Assembly (NCBI GenBank): GCA_002305765.1
Contig: DBQU01000020.1
Coordinates: forward strand, 1-39,433
DNA length: 39,433 bases
DNA from: Deltaproteobacteria bacterium UBA1386
GTDB lineage: Bacteria > Desulfobacterota > Syntrophorhabdia > Syntrophorhabdales > Syntrophorhabdaceae
Direction of reading: 5' to 3'
Part shown: piece by piece, positions 20,824 through 29,702 of the stretch
Layout: every line of letters starts with the position of its first letter
Position numbering within the stretch: the stretch's first letter is position 1
Notes under the pieces: generated by a model
What the model was told of the DNA's origin: nothing
What the model saw: only the letters and a program-made list of their open reading frames with translations
Database searches by the model: none
Translations under genes and position numbers: made by a program

Positions 20824-23800
20824 TTGAAACGCTGGTTGTTCCTGACCTCCGTTCTGGTCTTCGTGATCGCCTGTTTTTATCTCTTTTTTACCACCTACCA
20901 ACAGGTCAGGAATGACGCCATAGAGGAGCTCAACAAACAGCAGACGGCCCATGCCAGGCAGGCCAAGGCGGCTATCGAAGGTTTTTTCCAGCAATACTTC
21001 AAGATGCTTGAGCATCTCGCCCGGCACGACGAGATCATCAATTTCAACAAGGTCGGCAAGCACACCATTGAGGAATTCTACGAGGCGAGCAGGAACGATA
21101 TACGGTCCATCACCCGCATCGATGCCGCGGGCAGGTTCTTGTACACTGTGCCTGACAACGAGAAATACCGGGGAACGAGCGTATCCCATCGGGATTTCTT
21201 TCAGGCAATGAAGCGTGACCTGAAACCGGTCATCAGCGATATCCTCACCACCGTCAAAGGGGAGGAGAGGTCGATGGCCCTGCATTACCCCGTGATCAGG
21301 AAGGGGAGGTTCGATGGGTCCGTGGCGGTCGTTGTCTCCGTCGATGACCTTGCCGGGAAATATCTCAAGCCGATCCGTATCGGGCAGAGCGGTTATGCCT
21401 GGGTCTTGAACAAGAGCGGCCAGGAGCTATACTGCCCCGTGCCCGGACATATCGGCGTGTCCGTATACGAAACGTCGGGCCGCTTTCCGAGCGTCATCGC
21501 CATGGCCGAGGAAATGATGAAGGGAAAGGCGGGGACCACCACCTACGACTATGACTATATCGCTGACAAGGAAACGAAGAAGATCCTGAAGCACGCGGTC
21601 TACATGCCGATCAGGATAGGTGACACCTTCTGGTCCATTGTCGTGGCCACTCCCGAAGACGAAGCCCTGGCCGCCATGAAAGGGTTCCGCGACAGGTGGT
21701 TCGCCATTGTCGGGCTCCTCGTCACGGGTCTCCTTGTTTTTGTGTTCTATACGGTCAAGTCCTGGGCCGTCCTCAAGGAAGCGCACAGGCGGATGGAGGC
21801 CGAGGAGGCGTCGCTGGAGAGCGAGGCCAGGTACCGGTCCATCTTCGAGAACGCCGTTGAGGGAATATACCAGTCGACTCCGGAAGGGCGCTTCATAAGC
21901 GTCAACCCGGCGTTCGCGAGGATCGCCGGCTACGACTCCCCGGGAGAATTGATACAGGCCGTCACTGACATCAGCAGGGACATTTACGCCGATCCCGAGG
22001 AGCGACGCGTCTTTGAAGCCACCCTCGAAAGACAGGGGATCGTGACAAACCAGGAGGTCAGGTTCAGGCGACGCGACGGGAAGGTCATATGGGTCTCCCT
22101 GAACGGGCGCGCGGTGAAGGACAAGGATGGAAAGGTACTCCATTACGAAGGTACCGTTGAAGATATAACGGACCGCAAGATAGCCCAGATCATGATACGG
22201 GACGAGATGGAGTTCAACAGGACCCTTCTCCAGACCTCCCCGGCCTTCTTTGTCGCCTTGAGCGCGGAGGGAAAGACGCTTCTCATGAACCAGTCGATGC
22301 TGGATGCGTTGGGGTATACCATGGAAGAGGTTTCCGGGAAGGACTATGTTGCCGACTTTGTTCTTCCTGAAGAAAGAGTGCTTGTCCAGGAGATCTTCTC
22401 CCGCATCGTTTCTTCCAACGAGTCGGTGCTGTGCGAGAACCACGTTGTCGCGAGCGATGGCCGCCGGCTCCTCGTGGAATGGCACGGTACGCCCGTCAGG
22501 GATGACCAGGGTTCGTTGCAATACTTCTTCGGCGTCGGCATTGACCTGACGGAGCGCAGAAAGGCGGAAGACGCCCTCAAGGCGGAAACGGAAAAACTGC
22601 AGATGCTCTCCGAGAACGCACCCGTCGGGATGGTGCTCATCAATCACGAAGGCCGATTCACCTACGTGAACACAAAGTTCAGGGAGATGTTCGGGTACGA
22701 CCTTGGAGACGTGCCCGACGGGAGGTCCTGGTTCAGGAGGGCCTATCCCGACAAGCAGTACAGGACGATGGTGATATCCACCTGGGTGGAGGATTTTGTC
22801 GGCGCCGAGCCCGGCGAAAGAAAACCCCGCGTGTTCACCGTCAACTGTGCCGATGGCAAGCAGAGGCTGATCACCTTCGTGACCCTGCGGCTCACCTCGG
22901 GGGAACACCTCATGGTCTGCGAGGATATGACCGAGCTCAAACGCCTCGAGGACCGGCTCCGCCAGTCTCAAAAGATGGAGGCCATTGGAAACCTGGCGGG
23001 AGGAGTGGCCCACGATTTCAACAATATCCTGACCACCATCATGGGATATGGAAGTCTTGTACAGTTCGAGGTCGGCGACAACGAGAAGGCGAAGTCCCAT
23101 GTGGAGCAGATACTGTCCGCGGCCCAGAAAGCGGCCAACCTGACGCAGAGCCTCCTTGCCTTCAGCCGCCACAGGACGGTCACCTTGAAGCCGCTCAATC
23201 TCAACGATTCACTGAGGGGAGCGGAGAAGCTTTTGAAGAGGCTTCTCACGGAGGACATAGACTTCAGACTGGCGCTCACGGATCGCGACACGACGATCCT
23301 TGCCGACGCGACGGAGATCGACCAGATCCTCTTCAACCTTGTCAGCAACGCGCGCGACGCGATGGCGAGGGGTGGCAGGCTCACCATCGAAACGGACATT
23401 GTCGAGATGGACAGCGCCTACCTTGAAGCCCACGGAATCGGGCAGCCGGGGGAATATGTGACCATCGCCGTTTCGGACACCGGCGCAGGCATGGATGAGG
23501 CCACGCAGGAGCGGATGTTCGACCCATTCTTCACCACGAAGGAGATCGGCAAGGGGACGGGCCTCGGCCTCGCGACCGTTTATGGCATCGTTTCCCAGCA
23601 CAATGGCTATATCAACGTTTACAGCGAACCCGGCAAGGGCGCGACCTTCCGCATCTTTTTCCCCCTTGCGGAGCCCGCGGCAAAGGAAGAGCAATCCGAC
23701 ATCATCGACGTGAAGGGGGGCACCGAGACCATCCTCGTCGCCGAGGACAACGAGGCCGTCATGACCCTCATCAAGGAGGTCCTCACGAGGCATGGCTACC

Positions 23801-24087
23801 ACACGCTGGAGGCGGCTGACGGCGAGAAGGCGGTGGAGATCTTCAGGGCCAACGGAAGGATAGATCTCGTGATCCTCGATTCCGTCATGCCGAAGATGAA
23901 CGGCAGGGAGGCCTACGAGGAAATTAGAAAGATCTCTCCAACCATGAAGGCGCTCTTCATAAGCGGCCATACTCGTGACACCCGCCTCGACAAGGGCATA
24001 GCCGACGAAGAGGTAGATTTCCTCCCCAAACCCCTCTCACCGATAAAACTGCTGCAGACAATACGGGAAATACTCGATCGGACCTGA
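20824..24087 (+). CDS. Hybrid sensor histidine kinase, dCache-PAS-PAS-PAS-HisKA-HATPase-REC
   Basis: TTG at 20824 is chosen because GGAAGGAGG precedes it and the protein then opens with KRWLFLTSVLVFVIACFYLF, a first membrane helix; ATG 20773 is the alternative. A periplasmic double-Cache-like sensor (about 30-290, with FLYTVPDNEKYRGTSVSHRDFF) is followed by a second helix (WFAIVGLLVTGLLVFVFYTV, about 293-313). Three PAS domains follow (about 340-700). The HisKA site is GGVAHDFNN (His730), then the ATPase with DTGAGM and GTGLGLATVYGIV. The receiver domain carries Asp1019 in VILDSVMPKMNG. It senses an outside ligand through Cache and probably internal signals through PAS. No dedicated response regulator lies beside it. 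Confidence 0.92.
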   Translation: MKRWLFLTSVLVFVIACFYLFFTTYQQVRNDAIEELNKQQTAHARQAKAAIEGFFQQYFKMLEHLARHDEIINFNKVGKHTIEEFYEASRNDIRSITRIDAAGRFLYTVPDNEKYRGTSVSHRDFFQAMKRDLKPVISDILTTVKGEERSMALHYPVIRKGRFDGSVAVVVSVDDLAGKYLKPIRIGQSGYAWVLNKSGQELYCPVPGHIGVSVYETSGRFPSVIAMAEEMMKGKAGTTTYDYDYIADKETKKILKHAVYMPIRIGDTFWSIVVATPEDEALAAMKGFRDRWFAIVGLLVTGLLVFVFYTVKSWAVLKEAHRRMEAEEASLESEARYRSIFENAVEGIYQSTPEGRFISVNPAFARIAGYDSPGELIQAVTDISRDIYADPEERRVFEATLERQGIVTNQEVRFRRRDGKVIWVSLNGRAVKDKDGKVLHYEGTVEDITDRKIAQIMIRDEMEFNRTLLQTSPAFFVALSAEGKTLLMNQSMLDALGYTMEEVSGKDYVADFVLPEERVLVQEIFSRIVSSNESVLCENHVVASDGRRLLVEWHGTPVRDDQGSLQYFFGVGIDLTERRKAEDALKAETEKLQMLSENAPVGMVLINHEGRFTYVNTKFREMFGYDLGDVPDGRSWFRRAYPDKQYRTMVISTWVEDFVGAEPGERKPRVFTVNCADGKQRLITFVTLRLTSGEHLMVCEDMTELKRLEDRLRQSQKMEAIGNLAGGVAHDFNNILTTIMGYGSLVQFEVGDNEKAKSHVEQILSAAQKAANLTQSLLAFSRHRTVTLKPLNLNDSLRGAEKLLKRLLTEDIDFRLALTDRDTTILADATEIDQILFNLVSNARDAMARGGRLTIETDIVEMDSAYLEAHGIGQPGEYVTIAVSDTGAGMDEATQERMFDPFFTTKEIGKGTGLGLATVYGIVSQHNGYINVYSEPGKGATFRIFFPLAEPAAKEEQSDIIDVKGGTETILVAEDNEAVMTLIKEVLTRHGYHTLEAADGEKAVEIFRANGRIDLVILDSVMPKMNGREAYEEIRKISPTMKALFISGHTRDTRLDKGIADEEVDFLPKPLSPIKLLQTIREILDRT

Positions 24088-24102
24088 AAGACGGACAAAG
24101 AC

Positions 24103-24259
24103 GGCTTGAATGGCTTGAGTCGCTTGAATAGCTTGAGAGTGAGAGACAAAAGCGGAGAGCCCCGCTCCCGGTTGTCATCCGGGAGCCAGGTGTTGTCTGT
24201 CTATTCATCCCGAGGTCTTTTACCCTCAACCGACTCAAGCTATTCAAGCGACTCAAGCC
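24103..24259. repeat. Long hairpin repeat, copy 1 (iterated GCTTGA units)
   Basis: Perfect 26-bp inverted arms (24112-24137 and 24234-24259) are built from the 9-bp unit NGCTTGANT. They enclose a core that itself contains the stem GCTCCCGG-7-CCGGGAGC. Copy 2 at 25892-26054 shares the core. The copy lies between the kinase and the 3' end of the Pif1 gene. Confidence 0.88.
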
Positions 24260-24263
24260 GCCG

Positions 24264-25826
24264 CTAGGCGATGTAGTTGATCTCTAGTATCCTGTCTATG
24301 CGGAAGGTGCGTTCTTCTTTTCGCAGGTCGCAGTATGCGCGGAGACCTTCGAAGGGTTTGCCCTTGAATTCCATGGGTTCTATCGAGAGGGGGCGGATGG
24401 TGCGGCGGGATTTGGTGTCGTTGGGCTTGAGGTAGACGATCTCGATGCTGAGATCCCGTTTGATGGCGTCGAGGATGATGGCGCTTCGTTCGTCGTAGCT
24501 GGCGCGCTCGTCGGCCTTGCGGTACTGGAACATGGTGAGGAATTTCGCGACGCGCCAGTCCATCCGTATGTGGCCCTTGCTGATCTTCTTCGTGAGGATG
24601 ATGCCGTCGAAGTTGGTGCAGCGGCTCAAGGCCACGTAGACCTGGCCATGGGCGAAGGCCCCGCGGCCCATGTCTATCACGACGCGGTCGAAGGTCTTGC
24701 CCTGGCTCTTGTGGATGGTCACGGCCCAGGCGAGGCGAACGGGGTACTGGGTGAATGTGCCGGTGGTCTTGGTGGAGATCTTCTTCGTTTTTCTGTCATA
24801 TTGGTACTCGAAGAGTTCCCACATGTTGGGGGTTACCTCAACGACTTTCCCGTCGTTGAGCCGCACGAGCAGCCTGTCATCCTCGCCGTCCATTCTGTTG
24901 AGGCCCTTGACGATACCCAGGGACCCGTTCACCCAGCGGCCGTACTTGTCGTTGTTGACGAGCATGACCTGGGCGCCGGGCTTCAGGGTGAGCGTTTCCT
25001 CCGCGGGAAGGGAGGAGCGATCGAAGACGCCGCTCGTCTTCCCGATAAGGGTGAAGGTCCTGTCAGGGAGGGCCTCGAGCATCGTGAGGTTGCGTGTGGC
25101 GGCGAGATCGTTGGTGCTTGTCAGGGTAATGCAAAACCCGTCCGCGGGAGTTGCGGCATCGGGCCTGTGGTTCCTGTTCAGCCGCTCCATGTCGCTGTCG
25201 GTGCAGGTGCGATTGCGAATGGCGTTCAATAGCTCGATGAAGTCCTGCTCTGTCTGGCGGTAGACCTTTTCCAGTTCGATGAACTCCATCTCGAAGGTTT
25301 TTTCCCTGAAGACCTGGGCGGAGAAGAAATAGGGCGATTCGTAACGGTGGCTGAATATCTCCCTCTCCGAAGCGGCCACGACCGGCGGAAGCTGATAGAG
25401 GTCCCCAACGAAGACCATCTGGACCCCGCCGAACCACTGCTTCCGGTAGGGCCCGTTGAGACGCATGAATTTCTCGACGCAATCAAGGAGGTCCGCCCGC
25501 ACCATCGATATCTCGTCGATGATGATGGTGTCGAATTCCTTGTAGATCTTTGCCTCCGGGCCACTGACCTTTCTGACCTTCTCCGGGGTGATGCTGGGCT
25601 TGAACCCGAAAAAGGAGTGGATCGTCTGTCCCTGAACGTTGAGGGCCGCGACCCCCGTGGGCGCGAGCACGGCCACCTCCTTCCGCGTATTCTGACGGAA
25701 GTACTCGAGAAGCGTCGATTTCCCCGTTCCCGCCTTGCCCGTGATGAACACGTGGCGGTTGGTATCTTCCATGACCGTGAGGGCCTTCTGGAACTCGGCA
25801 TTGACCTCAATGAACGACCTGCGCAT
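24264..25826 (-). CDS. Pif1-family DNA helicase with C-terminal WYL domain
   Basis: The 520-residue SF1B helicase shows Walker A GKAGTGKST (30-38), APTGVAALNVQGQTIHSFF (motif Ia region), Walker B IIIDEISM (Asp104, Glu105), VGDLYQLPPV (motif III) and AWAVTIHKSQGKTFDRVVID and YVALSRC (motifs V/VI). The last about 78 residues form a WYL domain (IEIVYLKPNDTKSRR, LRAYCDLRKEERTFRIDRI). The Pif1-WYL arrangement is known from Thermotoga Pif1, where WYL helps bind single-stranded DNA. These enzymes unwind 5'-3' and resolve structured DNA. No clear ribosome site precedes the ATG. The gene is framed by two copies of the same hairpin repeat. Confidence 0.93.
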   Translation of the reverse strand: MRRSFIEVNAEFQKALTVMEDTNRHVFITGKAGTGKSTLLEYFRQNTRKEVAVLAPTGVAALNVQGQTIHSFFGFKPSITPEKVRKVSGPEAKIYKEFDTIIIDEISMVRADLLDCVEKFMRLNGPYRKQWFGGVQMVFVGDLYQLPPVVAASEREIFSHRYESPYFFSAQVFREKTFEMEFIELEKVYRQTEQDFIELLNAIRNRTCTDSDMERLNRNHRPDAATPADGFCITLTSTNDLAATRNLTMLEALPDRTFTLIGKTSGVFDRSSLPAEETLTLKPGAQVMLVNNDKYGRWVNGSLGIVKGLNRMDGEDDRLLVRLNDGKVVEVTPNMWELFEYQYDRKTKKISTKTTGTFTQYPVRLAWAVTIHKSQGKTFDRVVIDMGRGAFAHGQVYVALSRCTNFDGIILTKKISKGHIRMDWRVAKFLTMFQYRKADERASYDERSAIILDAIKRDLSIEIVYLKPNDTKSRRTIRPLSIEPMEFKGKPFEGLRAYCDLRKEERTFRIDRILEINYIA

Positions 25827-25891
25827 GACAGACTAGTGTAGCATAAAAGCGGCTTGAATAGCTTGAGTGGCTTGAGGGTTAAAAATCAACA

Positions 25892-26054
25892 GACGGCTTG
25901 AGTCGCTTGAGTAGCTTGAATAGCTTGAGAGTGAGAGACAAAAGCGCTGAACCCCGCTCCCGGTTGTCATCCGGGACCCAGATCCTGTCTGCCTCTTCAT
26001 CCTGTGGTCTTTAACTCTCAAGCGATTCAAGCTACTCAAGCGACTCAAGCCGTC
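25892..26054. repeat. Long hairpin repeat, copy 2 (iterated GCTTGA units)
   Basis: 40-bp inverted arms (25892-25931 and 26015-26054) with a single mismatch, made of the same 9-bp units. The core matches copy 1 closely (shared GTGAGAGACAAAAGCG and CCCGGTTGTCATCCGGGA). Extra units occur just upstream (25855-25876). Confidence 0.88.
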
Positions 26055-26057
26055 TTT

Positions 26058-27338
26058 TCAGGCGGTTATCCAGTTGGGGTGGGTCGCGGCGTATCGGGCC
26101 ACGGTTTGCCTGATCCATTCCTCGTCGAGAGCGGGGGTTATATAGAAGCGTGGTTCGAGGAGGGTGTCGCCGGGGGTGATGATGCCTTCGTTGCGGGCCT
26201 GTGTGGCAAGCGCAGTACCGGGATATATCCTTATGCCTATGGAAACCTTAAGGGAATCAAGGCAGAGGGAATCGGCGAAGGCCAGGGTTTTTTCAACGGA
26301 TCCATGCGTTTCGCCCGGGGCTCCAAGCATCAGGAACCCCATTTGTTTTATGCCCTGCTCCGCCAGAAGCCGGTTGGCTTCGGTGACATCCTCACGGCGG
26401 AAACGCTTGTTCATCCTGCGGAGCACCTCGTTGTCGGCGCTTTCGGACCCCAGTGATACCTCGATGCACCCTGCCCGGGCCATCGCGGACGCCAGTTCCT
26501 CGTCCAGCCGCCAGGGGTAAAGGATGCATCTCCAGACCACGTCCAGAGAGGCGCGGCTCATCGCCTCGCAGAGTTCCATGGCATAGGATCGCGGCAGATT
26601 GAATGTGTTGTCCACGAAATAGAACGTGCGCACCCCGAGTCCCTTGAGCTTCGCGATCCATTCAACGACGCTTTCCACGTTCCTTTTTCTGAGTATTCTC
26701 CCTTCGATGGACGCCGTCGAGCAGTAACTGCAATTCAGGGGGCAACCGCGTCTTGTCTGGACGGGCACCCAGATATCCTCTGTAACGCCGGAGGCGTCCA
26801 GCACGACAGCGGGGTCGGGAAGCGGGGAGTCCCCCATGTTTCTGATCAGGCCCCGGCGCTCCGCCGGACCCCCATCCTTGACATGCACGCCGGGGATACC
26901 AGCAAGGGGTTCGCCTCTTTCAAGGGCTTCGATGAGCGTGACAAAGGCGACCTCTCCTTCGCCTTCTATCCCAAGATCGGCGCTCGAATGCCGCAGGATG
27001 GCATCGGGGAACATGCTGTAGCCCGCGCCGCCGAGAACGATGGGACGATCCGTCAGTGTCCTTACAAGGGAAATGACCTCTCTGTCATCCTCGTAGAGGA
27101 ACCGGGTGTTCCGCATCGTCTGGTCGTCGATGTTCCTTAAGGAGATGCCGATGATCCTGGGTGGGTGCCGGGTGATGGCCTGCGCTATCGCGGCGCGCGT
27201 ATCCACGGCGCGCGCAAGGTCGAGCATCTCCACCTCATGCCCGCGCCGCCGCGCCGCCTCGGCCACAAAGGCAAGGCCCAGAGGCATGGTGCGCATGTTG
27301 ATCTCGGTGCGATTGGCTGATATGAGAAGGACTTTCAT
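26058..27338 (-). CDS. B12-binding radical SAM protein
   Basis: ATG 27338 (MKVLLISANRTEINM) is preferred to an upstream GTG at 27371. The 426-residue protein starts with a cobalamin-binding domain (PLGLAFVAEAARRRGHEVEM, GGAGYSMFP) and continues with a radical SAM domain whose cluster motif is CPLNCSYC (Cys199, Cys203, Cys206). Later blocks VSLGSESADNEVLRRMNK and GFLMLGAPGETHGSVEKTL are typical of the class B methyltransferase/cyclase-like family. The cofactors are a 4Fe-4S cluster, SAM and probably B12; the substrate cannot be read. It stands alone between repeat elements. A TACAAT -10 box lies at 27367-27362. Confidence 0.9.
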   Translation of the reverse strand: MKVLLISANRTEINMRTMPLGLAFVAEAARRRGHEVEMLDLARAVDTRAAIAQAITRHPPRIIGISLRNIDDQTMRNTRFLYEDDREVISLVRTLTDRPIVLGGAGYSMFPDAILRHSSADLGIEGEGEVAFVTLIEALERGEPLAGIPGVHVKDGGPAERRGLIRNMGDSPLPDPAVVLDASGVTEDIWVPVQTRRGCPLNCSYCSTASIEGRILRKRNVESVVEWIAKLKGLGVRTFYFVDNTFNLPRSYAMELCEAMSRASLDVVWRCILYPWRLDEELASAMARAGCIEVSLGSESADNEVLRRMNKRFRREDVTEANRLLAEQGIKQMGFLMLGAPGETHGSVEKTLAFADSLCLDSLKVSIGIRIYPGTALATQARNEGIITPGDTLLEPRFYITPALDEEWIRQTVARYAATHPNWITA

Positions 27339-27521
27339 TATCGTCTGACAAACCCGGCTTAATTGTAACACAGGGGGGGCGGGGAAACCAAGAAGGACGG
27401 TTACAGCCGTTTGAACCGCTGGAGCGAAAAGGATGTCGCATGCCGCAAGTCACAGGCCACACGCCAGAATCAAAAGACTCTACCTGACCATACTCCCCGT
27501 CATCTCTGAAAACTTTCTCCA

Positions 27522-27720
27522 CCGTCATTCCGGCGAAGCCCGGAATCCAGGAAAACCTCTGTCAAGGCAGTGACTGGTTGTGCTGAGTAAGGGGCCACAA
27601 CGCTTGCCGTCAGGTGGTCTCGCTCCTGCGCTCTCTCCTGGATTCCGGGCTTCGCCGGAATGACGGCGGGTGAGAAATGACGGCGGAACATAGACCGGAC
27701 CGGGAACCGACCTTGTCAAC
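27522..27720. repeat. Intergenic element with perfect 30-bp inverted arms, copy A
   Basis: The arms are 27522-27551 and 27637-27666 (CCGTCATTCCGGCGAAGCCC and onward, against its exact complement), with an 85-bp interior. A tail with ACCGGACCGGGAACCG (about 27674-27720) is shared with copy B at 37887-38122. The rest of the gap 27339-27837 holds no gene. Tandem CAAGCGGCT units lie at about 27768-27790. Confidence 0.88.
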
Positions 27721-27793
27721 GGGACGTTGAACGTTCCAAGAAGAAGCCCTATCTTTGGTCTTTCCTTTCAAGCGGCTCAAGCGGCTCAAGCTG

Positions 27794-27830
27794 TTCTATC
27801 ACCTTCCGCCATGAGCGAAAGGTGATAGAA
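27794..27830. repeat. Strong hairpin just upstream of yecE
   Basis: TTCTATCACCTT (27794-27805) pairs perfectly with AAGGTGATAGAA (27819-27830), with three more inner pairs. It ends eight bases before the start codon at 27838 and covers the AAGGTG that could serve as ribosome site, so it may control translation. Confidence 0.7.
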
Positions 27831-27837
27831 TATTGAG

Positions 27838-28563
27838 ATGGCCAGGGTGTTGGTAGGATGCAGCGGGTTCAGTTACAAGGATTGGAAGGGGACCTTCTAT
27901 CCCGCTGAGCTGCCCGGGAAGAGATGGCTCAGTCACTACTCGGGTATCTTTCCCACCGTGGAGCTCAACGTCACCTTCTATCGCCTGCCAAGGACGGAAA
28001 CCTTCGCGAAATGGTACGGAGAAACGCCGGAGGGATTTTCCTTCGCTCTGAAAGGCAGCCGGCTCATCACCCACCTCAAGAGGCTAAAGGACGTGGAGGG
28101 CCTCGTCGATGAGTTCTTCGCGAGGGCCTTCACGCTAAAGGAGAAGCTCACGGCGGTCCTGTGGCAGTTCCCGTCGTCCTTCTCTATCGAAGCAGGCAGG
28201 TTGGAGCGCTTCCTCGTCCATCTCGACAAGTATCCGGTCTGGAACGCCCTCGAGTTTCGCAACAGCTCCTGGGTGACCGAAGGGGTAGCAGCCTCATGCA
28301 GGGCGCGCGGGGTGGCGATGTGCATGGCGGACTGGCCCGGTTTCCTCAGGGAACTGCCGGTGACCGCGGGTTTCGTCTACCTGAGACGCCACGGCGAGGA
28401 GGGGAACTATGCGTCGTCCTATTCCACGGCAATGCTGGAAGAAGATGCCCGCAGAATAAAAAGCTACCTCAACGACGGCACCGACGTCTTCATCTACTTC
28501 AACAACGACGCCCGAGGATATGCCCCGAACAACGCAAGGGAACTCATGGATCTCCTCAAGTAG
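27838..28563 (+). CDS. DUF72 / YecE-like TIM-barrel protein
   Basis: The 241-residue protein opens with VLVGCSGFSYKDWKGTFYP, the hallmark of DUF72 (YecE). The conserved blocks FPTVELNVTFYRLPRTETFAKW, FSFALKGSRLITHLKRLKD and WNALEFRNSSW follow in order, ending with DVFIYFNNDARGYAPNNA. The fold is a TIM barrel with conserved polar residues at the strand ends, but the reaction is not established. It is soluble and full-length. The start codon lies eight bases past a strong hairpin, which suggests regulation of translation. Confidence 0.88.
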   Translation: MARVLVGCSGFSYKDWKGTFYPAELPGKRWLSHYSGIFPTVELNVTFYRLPRTETFAKWYGETPEGFSFALKGSRLITHLKRLKDVEGLVDEFFARAFTLKEKLTAVLWQFPSSFSIEAGRLERFLVHLDKYPVWNALEFRNSSWVTEGVAASCRARGVAMCMADWPGFLRELPVTAGFVYLRRHGEEGNYASSYSTAMLEEDARRIKSYLNDGTDVFIYFNNDARGYAPNNARELMDLLK

Positions 28564-28575
28564 AGACAGTTCAAG

Positions 28576-28629
28576 GGTTCAAGAGTTCAAAAGTTCAAGG
28601 TAGAAAGAGAATCTGGGAACTCTTGAACC
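28576..28629. repeat. Hairpin built from TTCAAGNN units after yecE
   Basis: GGTTCAAGAGTTC (28576-28588) pairs perfectly with GAACTCTTGAACC (28617-28629). The left side is part of a run of TTCAAG units (from about 28569). It may act as a transcript 3' end structure, but there is no T run. Confidence 0.75.
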
Positions 28630-28703
28630 ATCCTTCGGGGTGTTGCAAGAGCGCGTGGATTGTGGGAGAATTGGCTCAGTTATCGACAATTGAAGGAGCG
28701 CTC

Positions 28704-29519
28704 ATGTCTTTTGCGGAGATCAATGGTCTCAAGGTGTATTACGAGGTTCACGGGGAGGGGGAGGAGACAGTTATGCTTCTCCATCACGGGTTCGGGTGTC
28801 TCAAGATCTGGCGGAATATCTTCGGGCGTTTTGTGGATGCCGGCTATCGCGTGGTCATGTATGACCGCCGGGGGTTCGGACGCTCTGAGGATGGGCTCGA
28901 TTTTTTCGGGTTCTATGTGAGTGATCGGTACAGACCGGAGACCGTGGACGAATTGCGCTCTGTGAAGGAGGTCCTTGGCATCGGACCCTGCCACCTTGTG
29001 GGGCAGTGCGAGGGCGGCGTGCTGGCCGTGGATTATGCCGCGCGCTATCCCGAAGATGTGTGGACGCTGACGGCGGCGAGCACACAGTGCTACAGCGAGA
29101 TGCCAATGACACAGCTGAACATCGAAAGACTCGTCATCCGCTTCAGAGACCTTGAGCCGCGACTGCAGGCCAAGATAATTGACTGGCATGGCGAAATGGC
29201 CGAGGCGAAATACGAGCAGTTCGCGAGGTGCGGCGGGGAATACGGTGTAGAGTACTTCGATCTGAGGCCTGTTCTGCAGAAGGTGCAATGCCCCGCCCTT
29301 GTCCTTTACCCCGACCGCAGCTCCATATTCTACGTCGAGCAGGCAACGGCCTTCTACCGGTGCCTGCCGAAGGGTGAGTTGACTGTTTTCCCGAAATGCG
29401 GCCACAACACCTACGAGCAGCGCCCGGACGACTACGTCCGCACCATCCTCGACTTTCTGGAACGTACAAAACAGGGGGAAGGCGAGTCAACTCGCCCGTC
29501 GATGTCGTGTCTGGCTTAA
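28704..29519 (+). CDS. Alpha/beta hydrolase with cysteine nucleophile
   Basis: ATG 28704 is preceded by GAAGGAG; the longer open frame upstream overlaps yecE and is not used. The 271-residue product has the fold landmarks LLHHGFGCLKIWRNIF (oxyanion region), MYDRRGFGRSE, the nucleophile elbow LVGQCEGG, the acid in LYPDRS (Asp204) and the final CGHNTYEQRP (His234). The elbow is Gly-Gln-Cys102-Glu-Gly, so the nucleophile is Cys instead of the usual Ser. Dienelactone hydrolases also use Cys there, but this protein is closer to the ester/haloperoxidase-like branch. It is cytosolic. The substrate is unknown. Confidence 0.88.
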   Translation: MSFAEINGLKVYYEVHGEGEETVMLLHHGFGCLKIWRNIFGRFVDAGYRVVMYDRRGFGRSEDGLDFFGFYVSDRYRPETVDELRSVKEVLGIGPCHLVGQCEGGVLAVDYAARYPEDVWTLTAASTQCYSEMPMTQLNIERLVIRFRDLEPRLQAKIIDWHGEMAEAKYEQFARCGGEYGVEYFDLRPVLQKVQCPALVLYPDRSSIFYVEQATAFYRCLPKGELTVFPKCGHNTYEQRPDDYVRTILDFLERTKQGEGESTRPSMSCLA

Positions 29520-29522
29520 CAA

Positions 29523-29640
29523 CGGTTTCAGGTTTCAGGTCCCAGGTTTCAAGTCAAAAACAAGGACGGAAAACGGTTGCAAAGGCCCCCGTAAGAGTTC
29601 CAATATTTCCCTGAAACCTGGAACCTGGAACCTGAAACCG
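29523..29640. repeat. 30-bp inverted repeat of iterated GGTTTCA/GGTCCCA units
   Basis: The arms at 29523-29552 and 29611-29640 pair over 30 bases with two mismatches, both of which would be G-U pairs in RNA. Each arm is a run of about 9-bp units (CGGTTTCAGGTTTCAGGTCC is the start of the left arm). It lies after the hydrolase gene. Confidence 0.85.
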
Positions 29641-29653
29641 TCTTCCCTGTGTC

Positions 29654-29683
29654 ATGACGCTGTCACAGACCGCGGGGTATAAT
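29654..29683 (+). promoter_or_regulatory. Predicted promoter of the phosphatase gene
   Basis: ATGACG (29654-29659), 18-bp spacer, consensus TATAAT (29678-29683). The start codon at 29703 would give a leader of about 13 bases that contains the ribosome site. Confidence 0.45.
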
Positions 29684-29702
29684 GGGGGAGTGGAGGTGGT
29701 CG

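Noticed and set aside
21427..23172. 581-codon minus-strand frame opposite the Cache-PAS kinase
   Set aside because: Shadow of a GC-rich coding region; it has no domain while the plus frame has complete kinase motifs.
24570..25232. 220-codon plus-strand frame opposite the Pif1 gene
   Set aside because: It is a composition-driven shadow of the helicase; the minus frame has all helicase motifs.
24103..26054. Iterated 9-bp units considered as a CRISPR array
   Set aside because: Units are contiguous with no spacers and form inverted arms, and no cas genes are present.
28161..28703. Upstream extension of the alpha/beta hydrolase frame
   Set aside because: It overlaps yecE out of frame and crosses a hairpin repeat; ATG 28704 has GAAGGAG and starts the conserved domain.
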